Origin: Endozoicomonas gorgoniicola
Lineage (GTDB): Bacteria; Pseudomonadota; Gammaproteobacteria; Pseudomonadales; Endozoicomonadaceae
Assembly (NCBI RefSeq): GCF_025562715.2
Contig: NZ_JAPFCC010000001.1
Location: 2,994,501 to 3,058,500 of the forward strand
DNA: 64,000 nt
Direction: 5' to 3'
This document shows positions 17,301-25,768 of the stretch, in pieces (position 1 is the first letter of the stretch; every line of letters begins with the position of its first letter). The notes beneath the pieces were generated by a model. The model had not been told where the DNA came from. It saw only the letters and a list, made by a program, of their open reading frames with translations, and made no database searches. The translations under genes were made by a program, and so were the position numbers.

Positions 17301-17423
17301 TGCTCAATCCAAAGGTATGCTCGTATGAGCAAAGGCAATGTACAAATATCATGTAGAAAGCACAAATGTTTCTTTATACATTTTTAACATTGAACAGAAG
17401 TATATAAGTTAACTTTCGAATAA

Positions 17424-17552
17424 ATCAGGTAGCCTGAGGCCTCTAACCTCCAGCCCCCACTTCATCACGGCTTGCGGATCCGCACCGGGCGAGTCACCGA
17501 GGATGATGAAACCTGATCCGCAAGCCTTTAACGGAAACAAGCCCGAGTTTAT
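17424..17552 (-). mobile_element. 3'-end remnant of a second group II intron
   Basis: About 128 bp match the 3' end of the intron at 653-2586 (its bases 653-780): the domain V/VI hairpins (CTCTAACCTCCAGCCCCCAC, CGCACCGGGCGA) and the last codons of the maturase ORF. Differences are spread throughout, so this is a related, not identical, intron. Everything upstream of the ORF end is gone and an IS66 end begins at about 17554. The 17301-17423 stretch holds no gene. Confidence 0.82.
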
Positions 17553-17553
17553 A

Positions 17554-18062
17554 TGTAAGCGTCAGGCCAACTACATCTACTACCCCTCTGTAAAATCCTG
17601 AACACTAATGCTTCCAAACATTCAGGAAGTTGCCATGACAACCCATCGCCCCACCGATTTCTGGAAACACCATATCCGAGCCTGGAACAAAAGCGGGCTC
17701 TCCCAGTCCGAATATGCCCGCAGGCATGAACTCCCGGTTAAAACATTCGGCTACCATAAAAGACGCTTCGATAATCAAAGGATCACTCAGTCCGCTCTCG
17801 ATTAAAAGAGCCAAAGCCTTTGATTTCTGCTTCTGTCGCACAAGAGCCGCAACACCAAAAAACACCGGAAACAGGCATCACCCTTGTCAGCACCGGCTGG
17901 CTTCGTGTTGAGCTGGCTACCGGATTTGACGCAACGGCTTTAAAGCAGGTTCTCAATATTTTGGAGGTCACTGACAGGGGTTCAGAGCAATACCCGAATT
18001 TGTTTGCACACTGGGGGATTGAAATGGTGGAGGGTTTGCCTGATGGAAGCTCAGTGAGCTGA
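17554..18062 (+). pseudogene. IS66 left end with broken tnpA
   Basis: The sequence GTAAGCGTCAGGCCAACTACATCTAC at 17555 resembles the terminal repeat of the IS66 element ending at 56692. From ATG 17635 a TnpA-like frame reads MTTHRPTDFWKHHIRAWNKSGLSQSEYARRHELP (split here as one helix-turn-helix domain). It is frameshifted near 17780, and the C-terminal motif GWLRVELATGFD...LKQVL continues in another frame to about 17970. The homology then stops; the rest of the frame to 18062 is unrelated. No tnpB or tnpC follows, so this is a left-end fragment. The 18063-18320 region has no gene I can support. Confidence 0.75.
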
Positions 18063-18320
18063 GAGGTTCATGCTGAATTTTGCGAGAAGCTGGCGGAGAA
18101 GTTCCGCTGCCTTACTCTCCATGAATTAGCCTCCGTTTTTCGTTTAATAGATTTTATCTATTGAAGACATATCCAAAGCAAATTATAAACATTGTCGCTT
18201 TACTGTTGTAATGACCTTTCTATAAAAAAACAAAAAAAATACTGCCAGTGCTGGTGTGCTCACAATGGTTTGTATCAGCGCCGTTATCAGATGGCAGCAT
18301 TTATTTGAAAGGGGGACCTT

Positions 18321-19826
18321 ATGAAGGTTTTTAAATACAGCATTCTATTTTCGACTATCTTTGCAGCCAGCACTCAGGCTGAAACGCTCACTCGGGATAA
18401 TGGTGCAGCGGTGGGTGATAACCAGAATTCCTATACAGCTGGGGAGCAAGGCGCAGTTTTCCTTCAGGATGTTCAACTGATTCAAAAACTGCAACGCTTT
18501 GCCAGAGAGCGTATTCCTGAGCGTGTAGTGCATGCTCGTGGTACCGGTGTTCATGGTGAGTTTGTTGCCAGCAAAAATATTTCTGACTTAACCTTTGCTT
18601 CTGTCTTTGAAAAAGGCAAAAAAACTCCTGTATTCGTTCGATTTTCAACGGTCATTCATGGAAAGGGGTCTCCCGAAACTCTCCGTGATCCAAGAGGCTT
18701 TGCCACCAAATTTTATACGGATGACGGGAACTGGGATCTGGTAGGTAACAATTTACCTGTATTCTTTATCAGGGATGCGATTAAGTTTCCGGATATGGTT
18801 CATTCCCTGAAGCCTTCACCTGTGACTAATCAGCAGGACCCTAACCGCTTCTTTGACTTCTTCAGCCACGTGCCAGAGTCTACTCATATGTTGACCTGGG
18901 TTTATTCTGACTACGGAACTCCGGCTAATCTCAGGCAGATGGATGGGTTTGGCGTACATGCCTATAAAATGATTAATGAGGAGAATAAAGTTTCCTACGT
19001 TAAATTCCAGTGGAAGAGCCAGCAGGGCATTAACAATCTGAATGCCAGTGAAGCCGCTGAGATACAAGGCAAAGACTTTAGTCATGCGACTCGTGATATG
19101 TATACTGCTATCGAAAAAGGAAACTACCCCAAATGGGACCTGTACGTTAAGGTACTATCCCCCTCTCAGTTAAATGACTTTGACTATAATCCTCTCGACG
19201 CAACCAAGAGATGGCTGGATGTTCCGGAAACCAAAGTGGGTACTATGACGCTGAACCGGGTACCGGATAATTTCTTTCAGGAAACTGAGCAGTCAGCATT
19301 TGCACCGGCCAATCTTGTACCGGGTATAGAACCATCGGAAGATCGCCTGTTACAAGGCCGGGTTTTTTCCTACGCCGATACCCAGATGTACCGCTTGGGA
19401 GCCAACCATCAGCAACTCCCCATAAACCGTGCCAGAGTTCCTGTTACTAACTGGAATCAGGATGGTCAGGGCAACCAGGGTAATCAGACATCCGATGTTA
19501 ATTACCAGCCGAGCCGTCTTGACCCAAGAACAGAAAGTTTGGAAGGGCGCTATAGTGCAATGCCTTTGAGTGGAAACTACCAACAGAAAGCCATCAGCAA
19601 GCAGCAACCCTTTGCCCAGGCTGGTGTACTGTATCGAAGCTTCAGCAAGGAAGAGCAAGATAACCTGATCAGTAATCTGGCCGGTGATCTTGGAAAGGTC
19701 AGGGACGACGAAACCAGGCACATTATGCTGAGCCACTTTTATCAGGCAGACAAAAACTATGGGACCCGGTTGGCCAAAGCTGTTGGTGGTGACCTGAGAA
19801 AAGTTAAAAATCTGGTGGCCATGTGA
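18321..19826 (+). CDS. katB: Periplasmic catalase (KatB-like)
   Basis: The protein detoxifies hydrogen peroxide in the periplasm. Residues 1-20 are a signal peptide (cleavage after TQA), followed by a complete clade-3 catalase of about 480 residues: distal histidine in RVVHARG (H71), distal asparagine in VGNNLPVF (N144) and proximal tyrosine in RVFSYADTQMYRLG (Y351). A strong ribosome binding site (AAAGGGGGA) precedes the ATG. The ankyrin gene follows after 86 bases, the arrangement of the Pseudomonas katB-ankB pair, which is peroxide-inducible through OxyR there; I did not identify an OxyR site here. It differs clearly from the cytoplasmic catalase at 13307, so the two are not a recent duplication. 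Confidence 0.95.
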   Translation: MKVFKYSILFSTIFAASTQAETLTRDNGAAVGDNQNSYTAGEQGAVFLQDVQLIQKLQRFARERIPERVVHARGTGVHGEFVASKNISDLTFASVFEKGKKTPVFVRFSTVIHGKGSPETLRDPRGFATKFYTDDGNWDLVGNNLPVFFIRDAIKFPDMVHSLKPSPVTNQQDPNRFFDFFSHVPESTHMLTWVYSDYGTPANLRQMDGFGVHAYKMINEENKVSYVKFQWKSQQGINNLNASEAAEIQGKDFSHATRDMYTAIEKGNYPKWDLYVKVLSPSQLNDFDYNPLDATKRWLDVPETKVGTMTLNRVPDNFFQETEQSAFAPANLVPGIEPSEDRLLQGRVFSYADTQMYRLGANHQQLPINRARVPVTNWNQDGQGNQGNQTSDVNYQPSRLDPRTESLEGRYSAMPLSGNYQQKAISKQQPFAQAGVLYRSFSKEEQDNLISNLAGDLGKVRDDETRHIMLSHFYQADKNYGTRLAKAVGGDLRKVKNLVAM

Positions 19827-19912
19827 TACCCGTTATTTAAGGCGTATTGATTGAAATGAGGCTATTTGGAACGGCTTATGTTTCTATAGCCTCTATCATT
19901 CCGGATAGAATT

Positions 19913-20386
19913 ATGAACCGTACACTGACTCTGGTTAGTATTCTTTTTGTGTCACTGAGTACATGGGGCAGCAATAGCCAAAAAGAGGCTAATGAATTAT
20001 TAGATTACTTTTTTGCCGCAGCCCGCACCAATAACACCGAAGTATTAAGCACATTTGCGGAGGCTGGTTTTCCTGTGGATGCCAGTAATCAAAAAGGATA
20101 TACGGCCCTGATGGTAGCCACTTACAATGGCCAGCGTAATGCATTTGACTACCTTTTGAAAATAGGTGCCAACCCTTGCTTGCAGGACAACAAGGGTAAT
20201 ACTGCCCTGATGGCCGCCATATTCCGTGGTGAACTCTCTATGACTTATCGCTTAATGCAAGAAGGTTGTGACACAGCCCAGACCAATAAGGCTGGAAACG
20301 ATGCCAAAGCCTTTGCAGAGGTCTTTGGGCGTAATCAGATTCTACAAAAACTGAAAGCCGACAAGGCTCAGAAGTTTTCAAAATGA
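19913..20386 (+). CDS. ankB: Secreted ankyrin-repeat protein, catalase partner
   Basis: The product has a signal-peptide-like start (MNRTLTLVSILFVSLSTWG) and then three to four ankyrin repeats, the clearest being NQKGYTALMVATYNGQ and NKGNTALMAAIFRGE. I choose ATG 19913 because the in-frame ATG at 19847 adds 22 residues ahead of an obvious signal sequence. In Pseudomonas aeruginosa the equivalent AnkB is needed for full periplasmic KatB activity, possibly by anchoring or protecting it; the same role is inferred here from gene order. Its 3' end overlaps the converging replication gene by 19 bases. Confidence 0.85.
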   Translation: MNRTLTLVSILFVSLSTWGSNSQKEANELLDYFFAAARTNNTEVLSTFAEAGFPVDASNQKGYTALMVATYNGQRNAFDYLLKIGANPCLQDNKGNTALMAAIFRGELSMTYRLMQEGCDTAQTNKAGNDAKAFAEVFGRNQILQKLKADKAQKFSK

Positions 20387-23300
20387 CTCTTGGCATCACC
20401 ATGCAAACCAACTTGTGGCCGTAGCCTCAGTCTTTCTGTTTTCTGTATGGCTCTTAAGGCTCCCTGTACAACTGTATCATTACCCGTTGATGGCTGCCTG
20501 GCTATACAGCTCCAACGTCTCTCATGCCAGTTAGCAAATGTTTCTGGTGACTGCCCCAAAGCCTCCGGCTTATATAATTTCCCTTTAATCTGTGACACCC
20601 TGTTCATCCCCTGTTTTGTGGCTTTGAGCTGAATATAATGCATCATGCGCTGATAAGACTTCAGCTCAAACCGGTAGTATCGCGCCCTCTGCCCGTTACC
20701 GATTCGTACTTGTCTTGACTCTGTTTTCAGACCCAACTGGTTCAACAAAAAGCTAATATAGCGATTGGGCTGTTTCGGGCGCACTACCTTTTGATACTGC
20801 CCTGTTCCCTGAATCATGGAAGCCGGAATTAACCCCAGCCGCTTTAACGCCCATGGAAACTCTTTCTCTATTTGCATCACCCTGTCTACTACCTGCCGAG
20901 CTTCTGTTTCTGTCCACTCGTTCAGCCAACCGTTGTTATCGCGCAGAGGTTCAGTCAGATAATGAAGGTATTTCTGCTCCAGCGACTCATATTTCCTATG
21001 GCAAAGCGGTGTATCTCTGTCGTCATCATGGGCTGCAAGGCTCAGATTATTGGCAAAGGGCGTCATGCAAGCCCGACTGAACTTTCTCGCGCCAATGTCC
21101 AACCAGAAATCACAATCGTCTTCAGTGAGTTGTGTCGCATCAATACCCAGCTCCAGACCAATTCGATAACGCTGGCAGCTTAATTGTTCGATTTCTGTCT
21201 TTAAGGACTGACTGGAAAGCTGCTGATACTCCGTTTCAGACAGCCGTTTTGCCTGAACTAATTTTCGGGGCAGTTCTTCCCTGTGTTTCTGTCGTATAGC
21301 TTTTAACTCGTCGGCAACACCGCTATTGTCATCCTCCGGATTCTGGCTTTCAGACAATGGCGTTACCGTAATCTTGCGTTGCTCCAGATAATTCCACAGA
21401 GCATTGGCACCCATCTTTAACAGCCTTGCTTTACTGGCTCTTTGTCGCTCGACAAATCCCACATAGTCACTGGCATAAGCAGGTTTTGAAGCATCAAATC
21501 CCGCCATACGCTCCAGACAGTGAATCCGCTGTAAGAAGTCCTCGCAATCTCTGGAGGGCGGCATTAAATCCCCTATCACGGTAAATTCCTCTGTTTTGCG
21601 GTAACGGAACATCTGCTGCATGATGGCCGGGGCATCCAGTTTGTTGTAGCTGAAGACATAGCAATGATCCGGTTTAACGCTGGTAACAGACAAACCGCCC
21701 ACAATCGCAGGAGAATACAGCACCATAGAGTATTTCGGGGCTTCTGTTTCGGGCTGTTGTAAAAATAACTTACCTTCTTGGTGTGAGCTGTTATTGGCAT
21801 GAATGGACAGGCAACTCAGATTTGGGTTGCTCTGCTCAACTTGCTCCCGCAAGTCATTGACCAGCTTTTTGCTGTCGGAAGCCACGGTAATAATCTGTCC
21901 CAGCTTGATCCGATCCTGCAAGTCGGCAATAGCGGCATTTCTGGCTTTGATTCCTGTGCCAAAGCCTACCTTGATATCAATGTCTTCAAAGGGCTTGTCA
22001 TACACCTCCATTCTGTCGCATAGGTGTGGGAACCATTCACGGAACTGCCAAAGGCAGTCTGACGATAAATCCGCATCCATGCACAAAACCACACCACTGT
22101 TTTCGATGGTTTTTTCGATCAAGTCCAGCAGTGTGTAAAATACTGCCTCCGGGCGGTCGATTTTACCGCTGGTAAACGCCGACAGTATCTGGGTAATCTC
22201 ATCGAGCAACAGTACATCTATTTTCTTGATGGAACCGTCAGAGTTTTTATAGACCGGAGTTACCTGTAACTTGTTCAGGCTATGAACCGTCGTTGCCAAT
22301 CTGTTAACCGTCGCCGCATTTTCTGGATGCAGGCTTTGATAATGATCCAGTCCAAAGCTTTCGGCTACTTCTTGTGTCAGCGCACAGTTAGCACTGACCG
22401 ATAAAATCCGGGCTTCCGGATTTTGGCTCAGACCATGAACCAGCGCTCTGGCGGTTTTGGTTTTCCCGGTGCCATGCCCTGCTTTGATAAAAATTAACTG
22501 CTCTGGACTCAGATCAATGGTTCTTGGGTTGATGCTGTCTGTGATCCGGTGATATTGAGTCCCCAGAGACTGGATCAACTTTGGTGAAAACGAATCATTC
22601 TGACGAACGACGTCCAGTTGTTGCTGACGATAGCCGTACAGTTTATGGGACAGGGCTTTCAGCGTGTCAGGATGCACACAGAACCGACAGGCCATGTTGA
22701 TTGCATCCATCATTTGCTGCTCAGACAGCCGGGCTGGCACCAGATGGTGGAACCGCTGAATGATTTTCAGGGCAGCACTGACGGCCTGAACTGGGCATTC
22801 AGAACAAACCGATTGCAAAGTACCTATGGCCTGCTTGAAATTCTGCTCACTGATTCTGTCTGAAAGCAGTGAATTTGTTGTGACGGTTTGCAGGTCAACC
22901 GGAACCAGTGGTGGTCGTGCAGGTTGTAATAGTTGCTGTTTAAGAGCGGCTAATCCTTCACGCTGTCGTACATCACTCCAGTCATCGCCAAACTGCTCAG
23001 GTACAAGCCATTGGTAGCCCGTTCGCTGGCAGGCAAAGATTCCTGGCAGGTCGTGGTCCAGTGCGACCACCCACTGATTTTTCAGGTGCGGCCACTGCTC
23101 TGTTAGCTGCGACACTATGGACGCGGCATTGTTCTCTCCAACAATACTTATGACGGGTTCACCTGTTGCCAGATAAACGCTGACACTATCGGCTACCCCT
23201 CCCACGATTCTTACTGTACCTAAATAGTCAGGCAGCTCTGCAATACTCATCCCCACCAGAGCAAAACCCTTTGAAGTCTGGGTATGGCGGGTGACTTTTT

Positions 23301-23604
23301 TGTTGTCACTTGGACTGAAACGTTCCGGACATCGTTTATGTAATACGCTCCTTGGGTATATCCGTTCATAGCCGCATAACTGTCCCTGTGTATTCATCAG
23401 TGGGTATTCGAGGCATTCTCCGTACCACTGGTCCTGGGTAATTCTCAGTCCCACCAGTTGTTGCATCAATTCCAGGCTGAGCTGTTTTTCCTGTAGGTAG
23501 CCTGTGGGGTCAGTGCATAAAATGCTGTCTTGTGGAGTGGTGAGGAAACGGGCTTGCTGAAAAGTATTGTTGGATAGCTGGGAGGCTGCGGGCATGATGC
23601 ACAC
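20368..23604 (-). CDS. Plasmid-type replication protein (primase/helicase, CyRepA1-like)
   Basis: This 1,078-residue protein combines a Toprim-like segment (IVGENNAAS, then VVALDHDLPG near residue 180) with a superfamily-2-like helicase: Walker A GHGTGKT at about 375, a Walker B/DEAD-like LLLDEITQ at about 463, and downstream motifs including VASDSKKL. The layout resembles plasmid replication proteins of the CyRepA1 family and other origin-binding helicases. It would act at a replication origin of the element that carries the transfer genes. The start is uncertain: ATG 23604 or 23595, neither with a clear ribosome binding site. It is transcribed towards ankB. Confidence 0.72.
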   Translation of the reverse strand: MCIMPAASQLSNNTFQQARFLTTPQDSILCTDPTGYLQEKQLSLELMQQLVGLRITQDQWYGECLEYPLMNTQGQLCGYERIYPRSVLHKRCPERFSPSDNKKVTRHTQTSKGFALVGMSIAELPDYLGTVRIVGGVADSVSVYLATGEPVISIVGENNAASIVSQLTEQWPHLKNQWVVALDHDLPGIFACQRTGYQWLVPEQFGDDWSDVRQREGLAALKQQLLQPARPPLVPVDLQTVTTNSLLSDRISEQNFKQAIGTLQSVCSECPVQAVSAALKIIQRFHHLVPARLSEQQMMDAINMACRFCVHPDTLKALSHKLYGYRQQQLDVVRQNDSFSPKLIQSLGTQYHRITDSINPRTIDLSPEQLIFIKAGHGTGKTKTARALVHGLSQNPEARILSVSANCALTQEVAESFGLDHYQSLHPENAATVNRLATTVHSLNKLQVTPVYKNSDGSIKKIDVLLLDEITQILSAFTSGKIDRPEAVFYTLLDLIEKTIENSGVVLCMDADLSSDCLWQFREWFPHLCDRMEVYDKPFEDIDIKVGFGTGIKARNAAIADLQDRIKLGQIITVASDSKKLVNDLREQVEQSNPNLSCLSIHANNSSHQEGKLFLQQPETEAPKYSMVLYSPAIVGGLSVTSVKPDHCYVFSYNKLDAPAIMQQMFRYRKTEEFTVIGDLMPPSRDCEDFLQRIHCLERMAGFDASKPAYASDYVGFVERQRASKARLLKMGANALWNYLEQRKITVTPLSESQNPEDDNSGVADELKAIRQKHREELPRKLVQAKRLSETEYQQLSSQSLKTEIEQLSCQRYRIGLELGIDATQLTEDDCDFWLDIGARKFSRACMTPFANNLSLAAHDDDRDTPLCHRKYESLEQKYLHYLTEPLRDNNGWLNEWTETEARQVVDRVMQIEKEFPWALKRLGLIPASMIQGTGQYQKVVRPKQPNRYISFLLNQLGLKTESRQVRIGNGQRARYYRFELKSYQRMMHYIQLKATKQGMNRVSQIKGKLYKPEALGQSPETFANWHERRWSCIARQPSTGNDTVVQGALRAIQKTERLRLRPQVGLHGDAKSHFENF

Positions 23605-23744
23605 AGAAAACTGAAGCTGAAAATGGTTATAGTGGTGTAAAATTTGATCTTAATTAATCAGTTGCTTTTGTGTTGAAAAGCAGCTGGCTAACTGAGCAGG
23701 ACAATCTAGAATAGATCATGTTAAAAACTCCAAAATTTATGTCA

Positions 23745-23925
23745 GAGCCATAATTCAGCTATATTTAGCAGGAGCTGAAAAGTGGCTTTGACGGCAACGA
23801 TGAGTCGAAATCAGCTTAACCGCAGACAAGTGGCTCCACCCACTTGTCTGCTCTTCCTCAAGTAAATGTTTAGCACAGGCATTTTATAGCTACCTGAATT
23901 TTGTACTAGAACTTTTGTTCTGATT
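23745..23925 (+). promoter_or_regulatory. Shared upstream element, copy A
   Basis: Blocks in order: TCAGCTATATTTAGC (23755), TGGCTTTGACGGCAA (23783), a hairpin ACAAGTGG-CTCCAC-CCACTTGT (23826-23847), TTTAGCACAG (23869) and GTACTAGAAC (23903). The same blocks in the same order precede the permease at 27190 on the other strand. The hairpin stem differs between copies by paired changes while the loop stays the same. Confidence 0.6.
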
Positions 23926-23993
23926 TCATGAGCCCCTACAAAACCAGCAGCCTCATGCCCTTGCCCGTACTAATTTACAGTGAGGAACCATAC

Positions 23994-24683
23994 ATGGATA
24001 TTAATAATACTGACCGGAAGAAGATGGATAACTCCGGTGATATGCATGCCATTCTCAATCTTGATCATCAATTCTGTTATGTAAACCCAGCTTGGTATAA
24101 CTGGTATGACCTTAACGCAAAACAATTTGATGCTGTCAGCAGGCATTATTCTGCAATTCCTAACAAAATCTTTGAGTGCTGTTCGGATCGGTTTGAAGTT
24201 CAGGACAATCGAACTATTGTATCCAGGCAGGCTGTTTCTACTTTTGGCGTACATTATTGTAAATATCACAAGGGCTATCGTGCGAGCATTTGTACGATCT
24301 CACCGATAATAAAAAATGATTTGGTCATTGGTTTGAATGGTCATGCAAAACTGTTATCCCGCATTTTTATAGAAAAGCAGAAAAAGATACAAGCTGAGTA
24401 TAAAATAACTCTGTCCGATATGGTTATGACTATTGGATCACCAGATGGTATTGGTGATGCAATGTTTACTAGCCTGTTTCTATACCTTATAGGGTTTAAT
24501 GAAAAACAGATTGCATATATTCGCAACAAAAGCATTAGAACAATATACGCACAACTCGACACTTTGAAATTCAAGTTAAATGTTGACAATAAAGAACAGC
24601 TAAAAGAGTTCGCTATTCAAAAACAATGGTATCTTTATTTGCCTAAAGATCTGACAGGAAAAGAGCTATGCATGATTATCTAG
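23994..24683 (+). CDS. PAS/LuxR-like transcriptional regulator
   Basis: The 229-residue protein has a PAS-like sensor half (AILNLDHQFCYVNPAWYNWY, about residues 18-37, the typical start of such a domain) and a C-terminal LuxR-like helix-turn-helix: FNEKQIAYIRNKSIRTIYAQ followed by LDTLKFKLNV, matching the pattern of LuxR recognition helices in a divergent form. It resembles host-responsive PAS-LuxR regulators of intracellular gammaproteobacteria. I start at ATG 23994, preceded by GAGGAA, in place of an upstream ATG at 23928. It overlaps the next gene by 16 bases, so the two are co-transcribed. It may act on the repeated upstream elements on both sides of this cluster, which is inference. Confidence 0.72.
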   Translation: MDINNTDRKKMDNSGDMHAILNLDHQFCYVNPAWYNWYDLNAKQFDAVSRHYSAIPNKIFECCSDRFEVQDNRTIVSRQAVSTFGVHYCKYHKGYRASICTISPIIKNDLVIGLNGHAKLLSRIFIEKQKKIQAEYKITLSDMVMTIGSPDGIGDAMFTSLFLYLIGFNEKQIAYIRNKSIRTIYAQLDTLKFKLNVDNKEQLKEFAIQKQWYLYLPKDLTGKELCMII

Positions 24684-25180
24684 ATGATTACAAAACTATT
24701 TTAAATATAATTATGACCGTTCCGTATGCAGTAATAGCTACAACAGGAAAGAATGGTAACCCCTGGAACACACCCGTCCATGTTGCCATTGATGATCAAT
24801 TTAATTTTTATTGGGCATCCACCAAAAATTCTGTACATTCTCTAAACATACAGGATAATACTAACGTTTTCATTGTAGTATTTGACTCATCAGATTCGTT
24901 ATATGAAGGAAAAGGACTTTATATACAAGGCATAGCAAGAGAAATTACTGACAATGACGAGCTTGAATTCTCCAAAGAGTGCATGAGAAAAACTATAAGT
25001 CCTGAAAAGTTAGTTCGCAGTTCCAAACCTTTCATATCAAAGAGAAAAATGTTTATCGCAGAGCCAACTCAACTTTGGATTAATGATGCTGTATTCACTG
25101 AAGAAGGAAGACTTGTAGAAGACTTCCGTCGCCAAATAGATATAAAAAAACTCGTCGATTATAAAAAGCAAAATCCCTAA
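24668..25180 (+). CDS. Pyridoxamine-5'-phosphate-oxidase-like flavin split-barrel protein
   Basis: The 170-residue protein has the split-barrel signature of PPOX-family proteins: YAVIATTGKNGNPWNTPVHV (the strand-turn-strand that binds FMN), FYWASTKNSVHSLNI and a later VFIVVFDSS strand. It would be an FMN- or F420-type binding protein or a pyridoxamine oxidase-like enzyme; the specific substrate cannot be read from sequence. The start codon lies within the regulator gene, with AGGAAAAGAG upstream. Its neighbours, a regulator and an NCS1 base/vitamin permease, suggest a role in uptake or conversion of a nitrogenous ring compound such as a vitamin B6 or pyrimidine derivative; this is inference. 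Confidence 0.8.
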   Translation: MHDYLDDYKTILNIIMTVPYAVIATTGKNGNPWNTPVHVAIDDQFNFYWASTKNSVHSLNIQDNTNVFIVVFDSSDSLYEGKGLYIQGIAREITDNDELEFSKECMRKTISPEKLVRSSKPFISKRKMFIAEPTQLWINDAVFTEEGRLVEDFRRQIDIKKLVDYKKQNP

Positions 25181-25761
25181 ATACATGATAATTTAAAGTC
25201 CCACTTTGACAACCTTGAGAGAATTTCTTTTGCTTTGTTAACATTTTTATCTTGGATAGAACAACTCAAAATTTCAGTTAGCTTCTTCAATTCCTGCACT
25301 TCAGAATTTTCTAACTCATCAATCACATCATCTTTTTTTAACAATTTGGTGTACAGATTCAATGCATTATTAGAAATATAAAGATAATGATAAACTTTCT
25401 CCATGGATGCTACATCCCCTACAAAATCAACCTCAGTATCAACTGCTAACATGCTTGTCAGCTTAACCACTTTTAGTCCTTTTGGTGATAAAATAAATTC
25501 GGTATAGCCATTTGTATCAATTTTTATAACTAATTTACACTGATAGATGACACCATACTCCCCTCGCCATCTAATATTAATAGATGGCGTAATTCCTGCA
25601 TTATCATTAATTGGCCATAAAAATACTTTGACCCCACTCTCCTGGTATAAAAATGAAAATGAATAACTAACCCTTATAGGCAATTTATCCCCTGGGCATG
25701 CCAGAACTTTCAGCAAACCAGAAAAATACTCAACAGCTATATATTCTTTTAATTTATTCAT
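25177..25761 (-). CDS. Hypothetical protein downstream of NCS1 permease
   Basis: I do not recognise this 194-residue protein. It starts at ATG 25761 (MNKLKEYIAVEYF), with GAGAGG five bases upstream and only seven bases after the permease stop, so it is the second gene of that operon. The N-terminal two-thirds looks like beta-strand-rich globular sequence (IRVSYSFSFLYQ, INIRWRGEYG, LVIKIDTNGYTEF); the last 70 residues are helical and charged (VIDELENSEVQELKKL). There is no signal peptide or membrane segment. Its 3' end overlaps the converging flavin protein gene by four bases. Confidence 0.7.
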   Translation of the reverse strand: MNKLKEYIAVEYFSGLLKVLACPGDKLPIRVSYSFSFLYQESGVKVFLWPINDNAGITPSINIRWRGEYGVIYQCKLVIKIDTNGYTEFILSPKGLKVVKLTSMLAVDTEVDFVGDVASMEKVYHYLYISNNALNLYTKLLKKDDVIDELENSEVQELKKLTEILSCSIQDKNVNKAKEILSRLSKWDFKLSCI

Positions 25762-25768
25762 AAACCTC

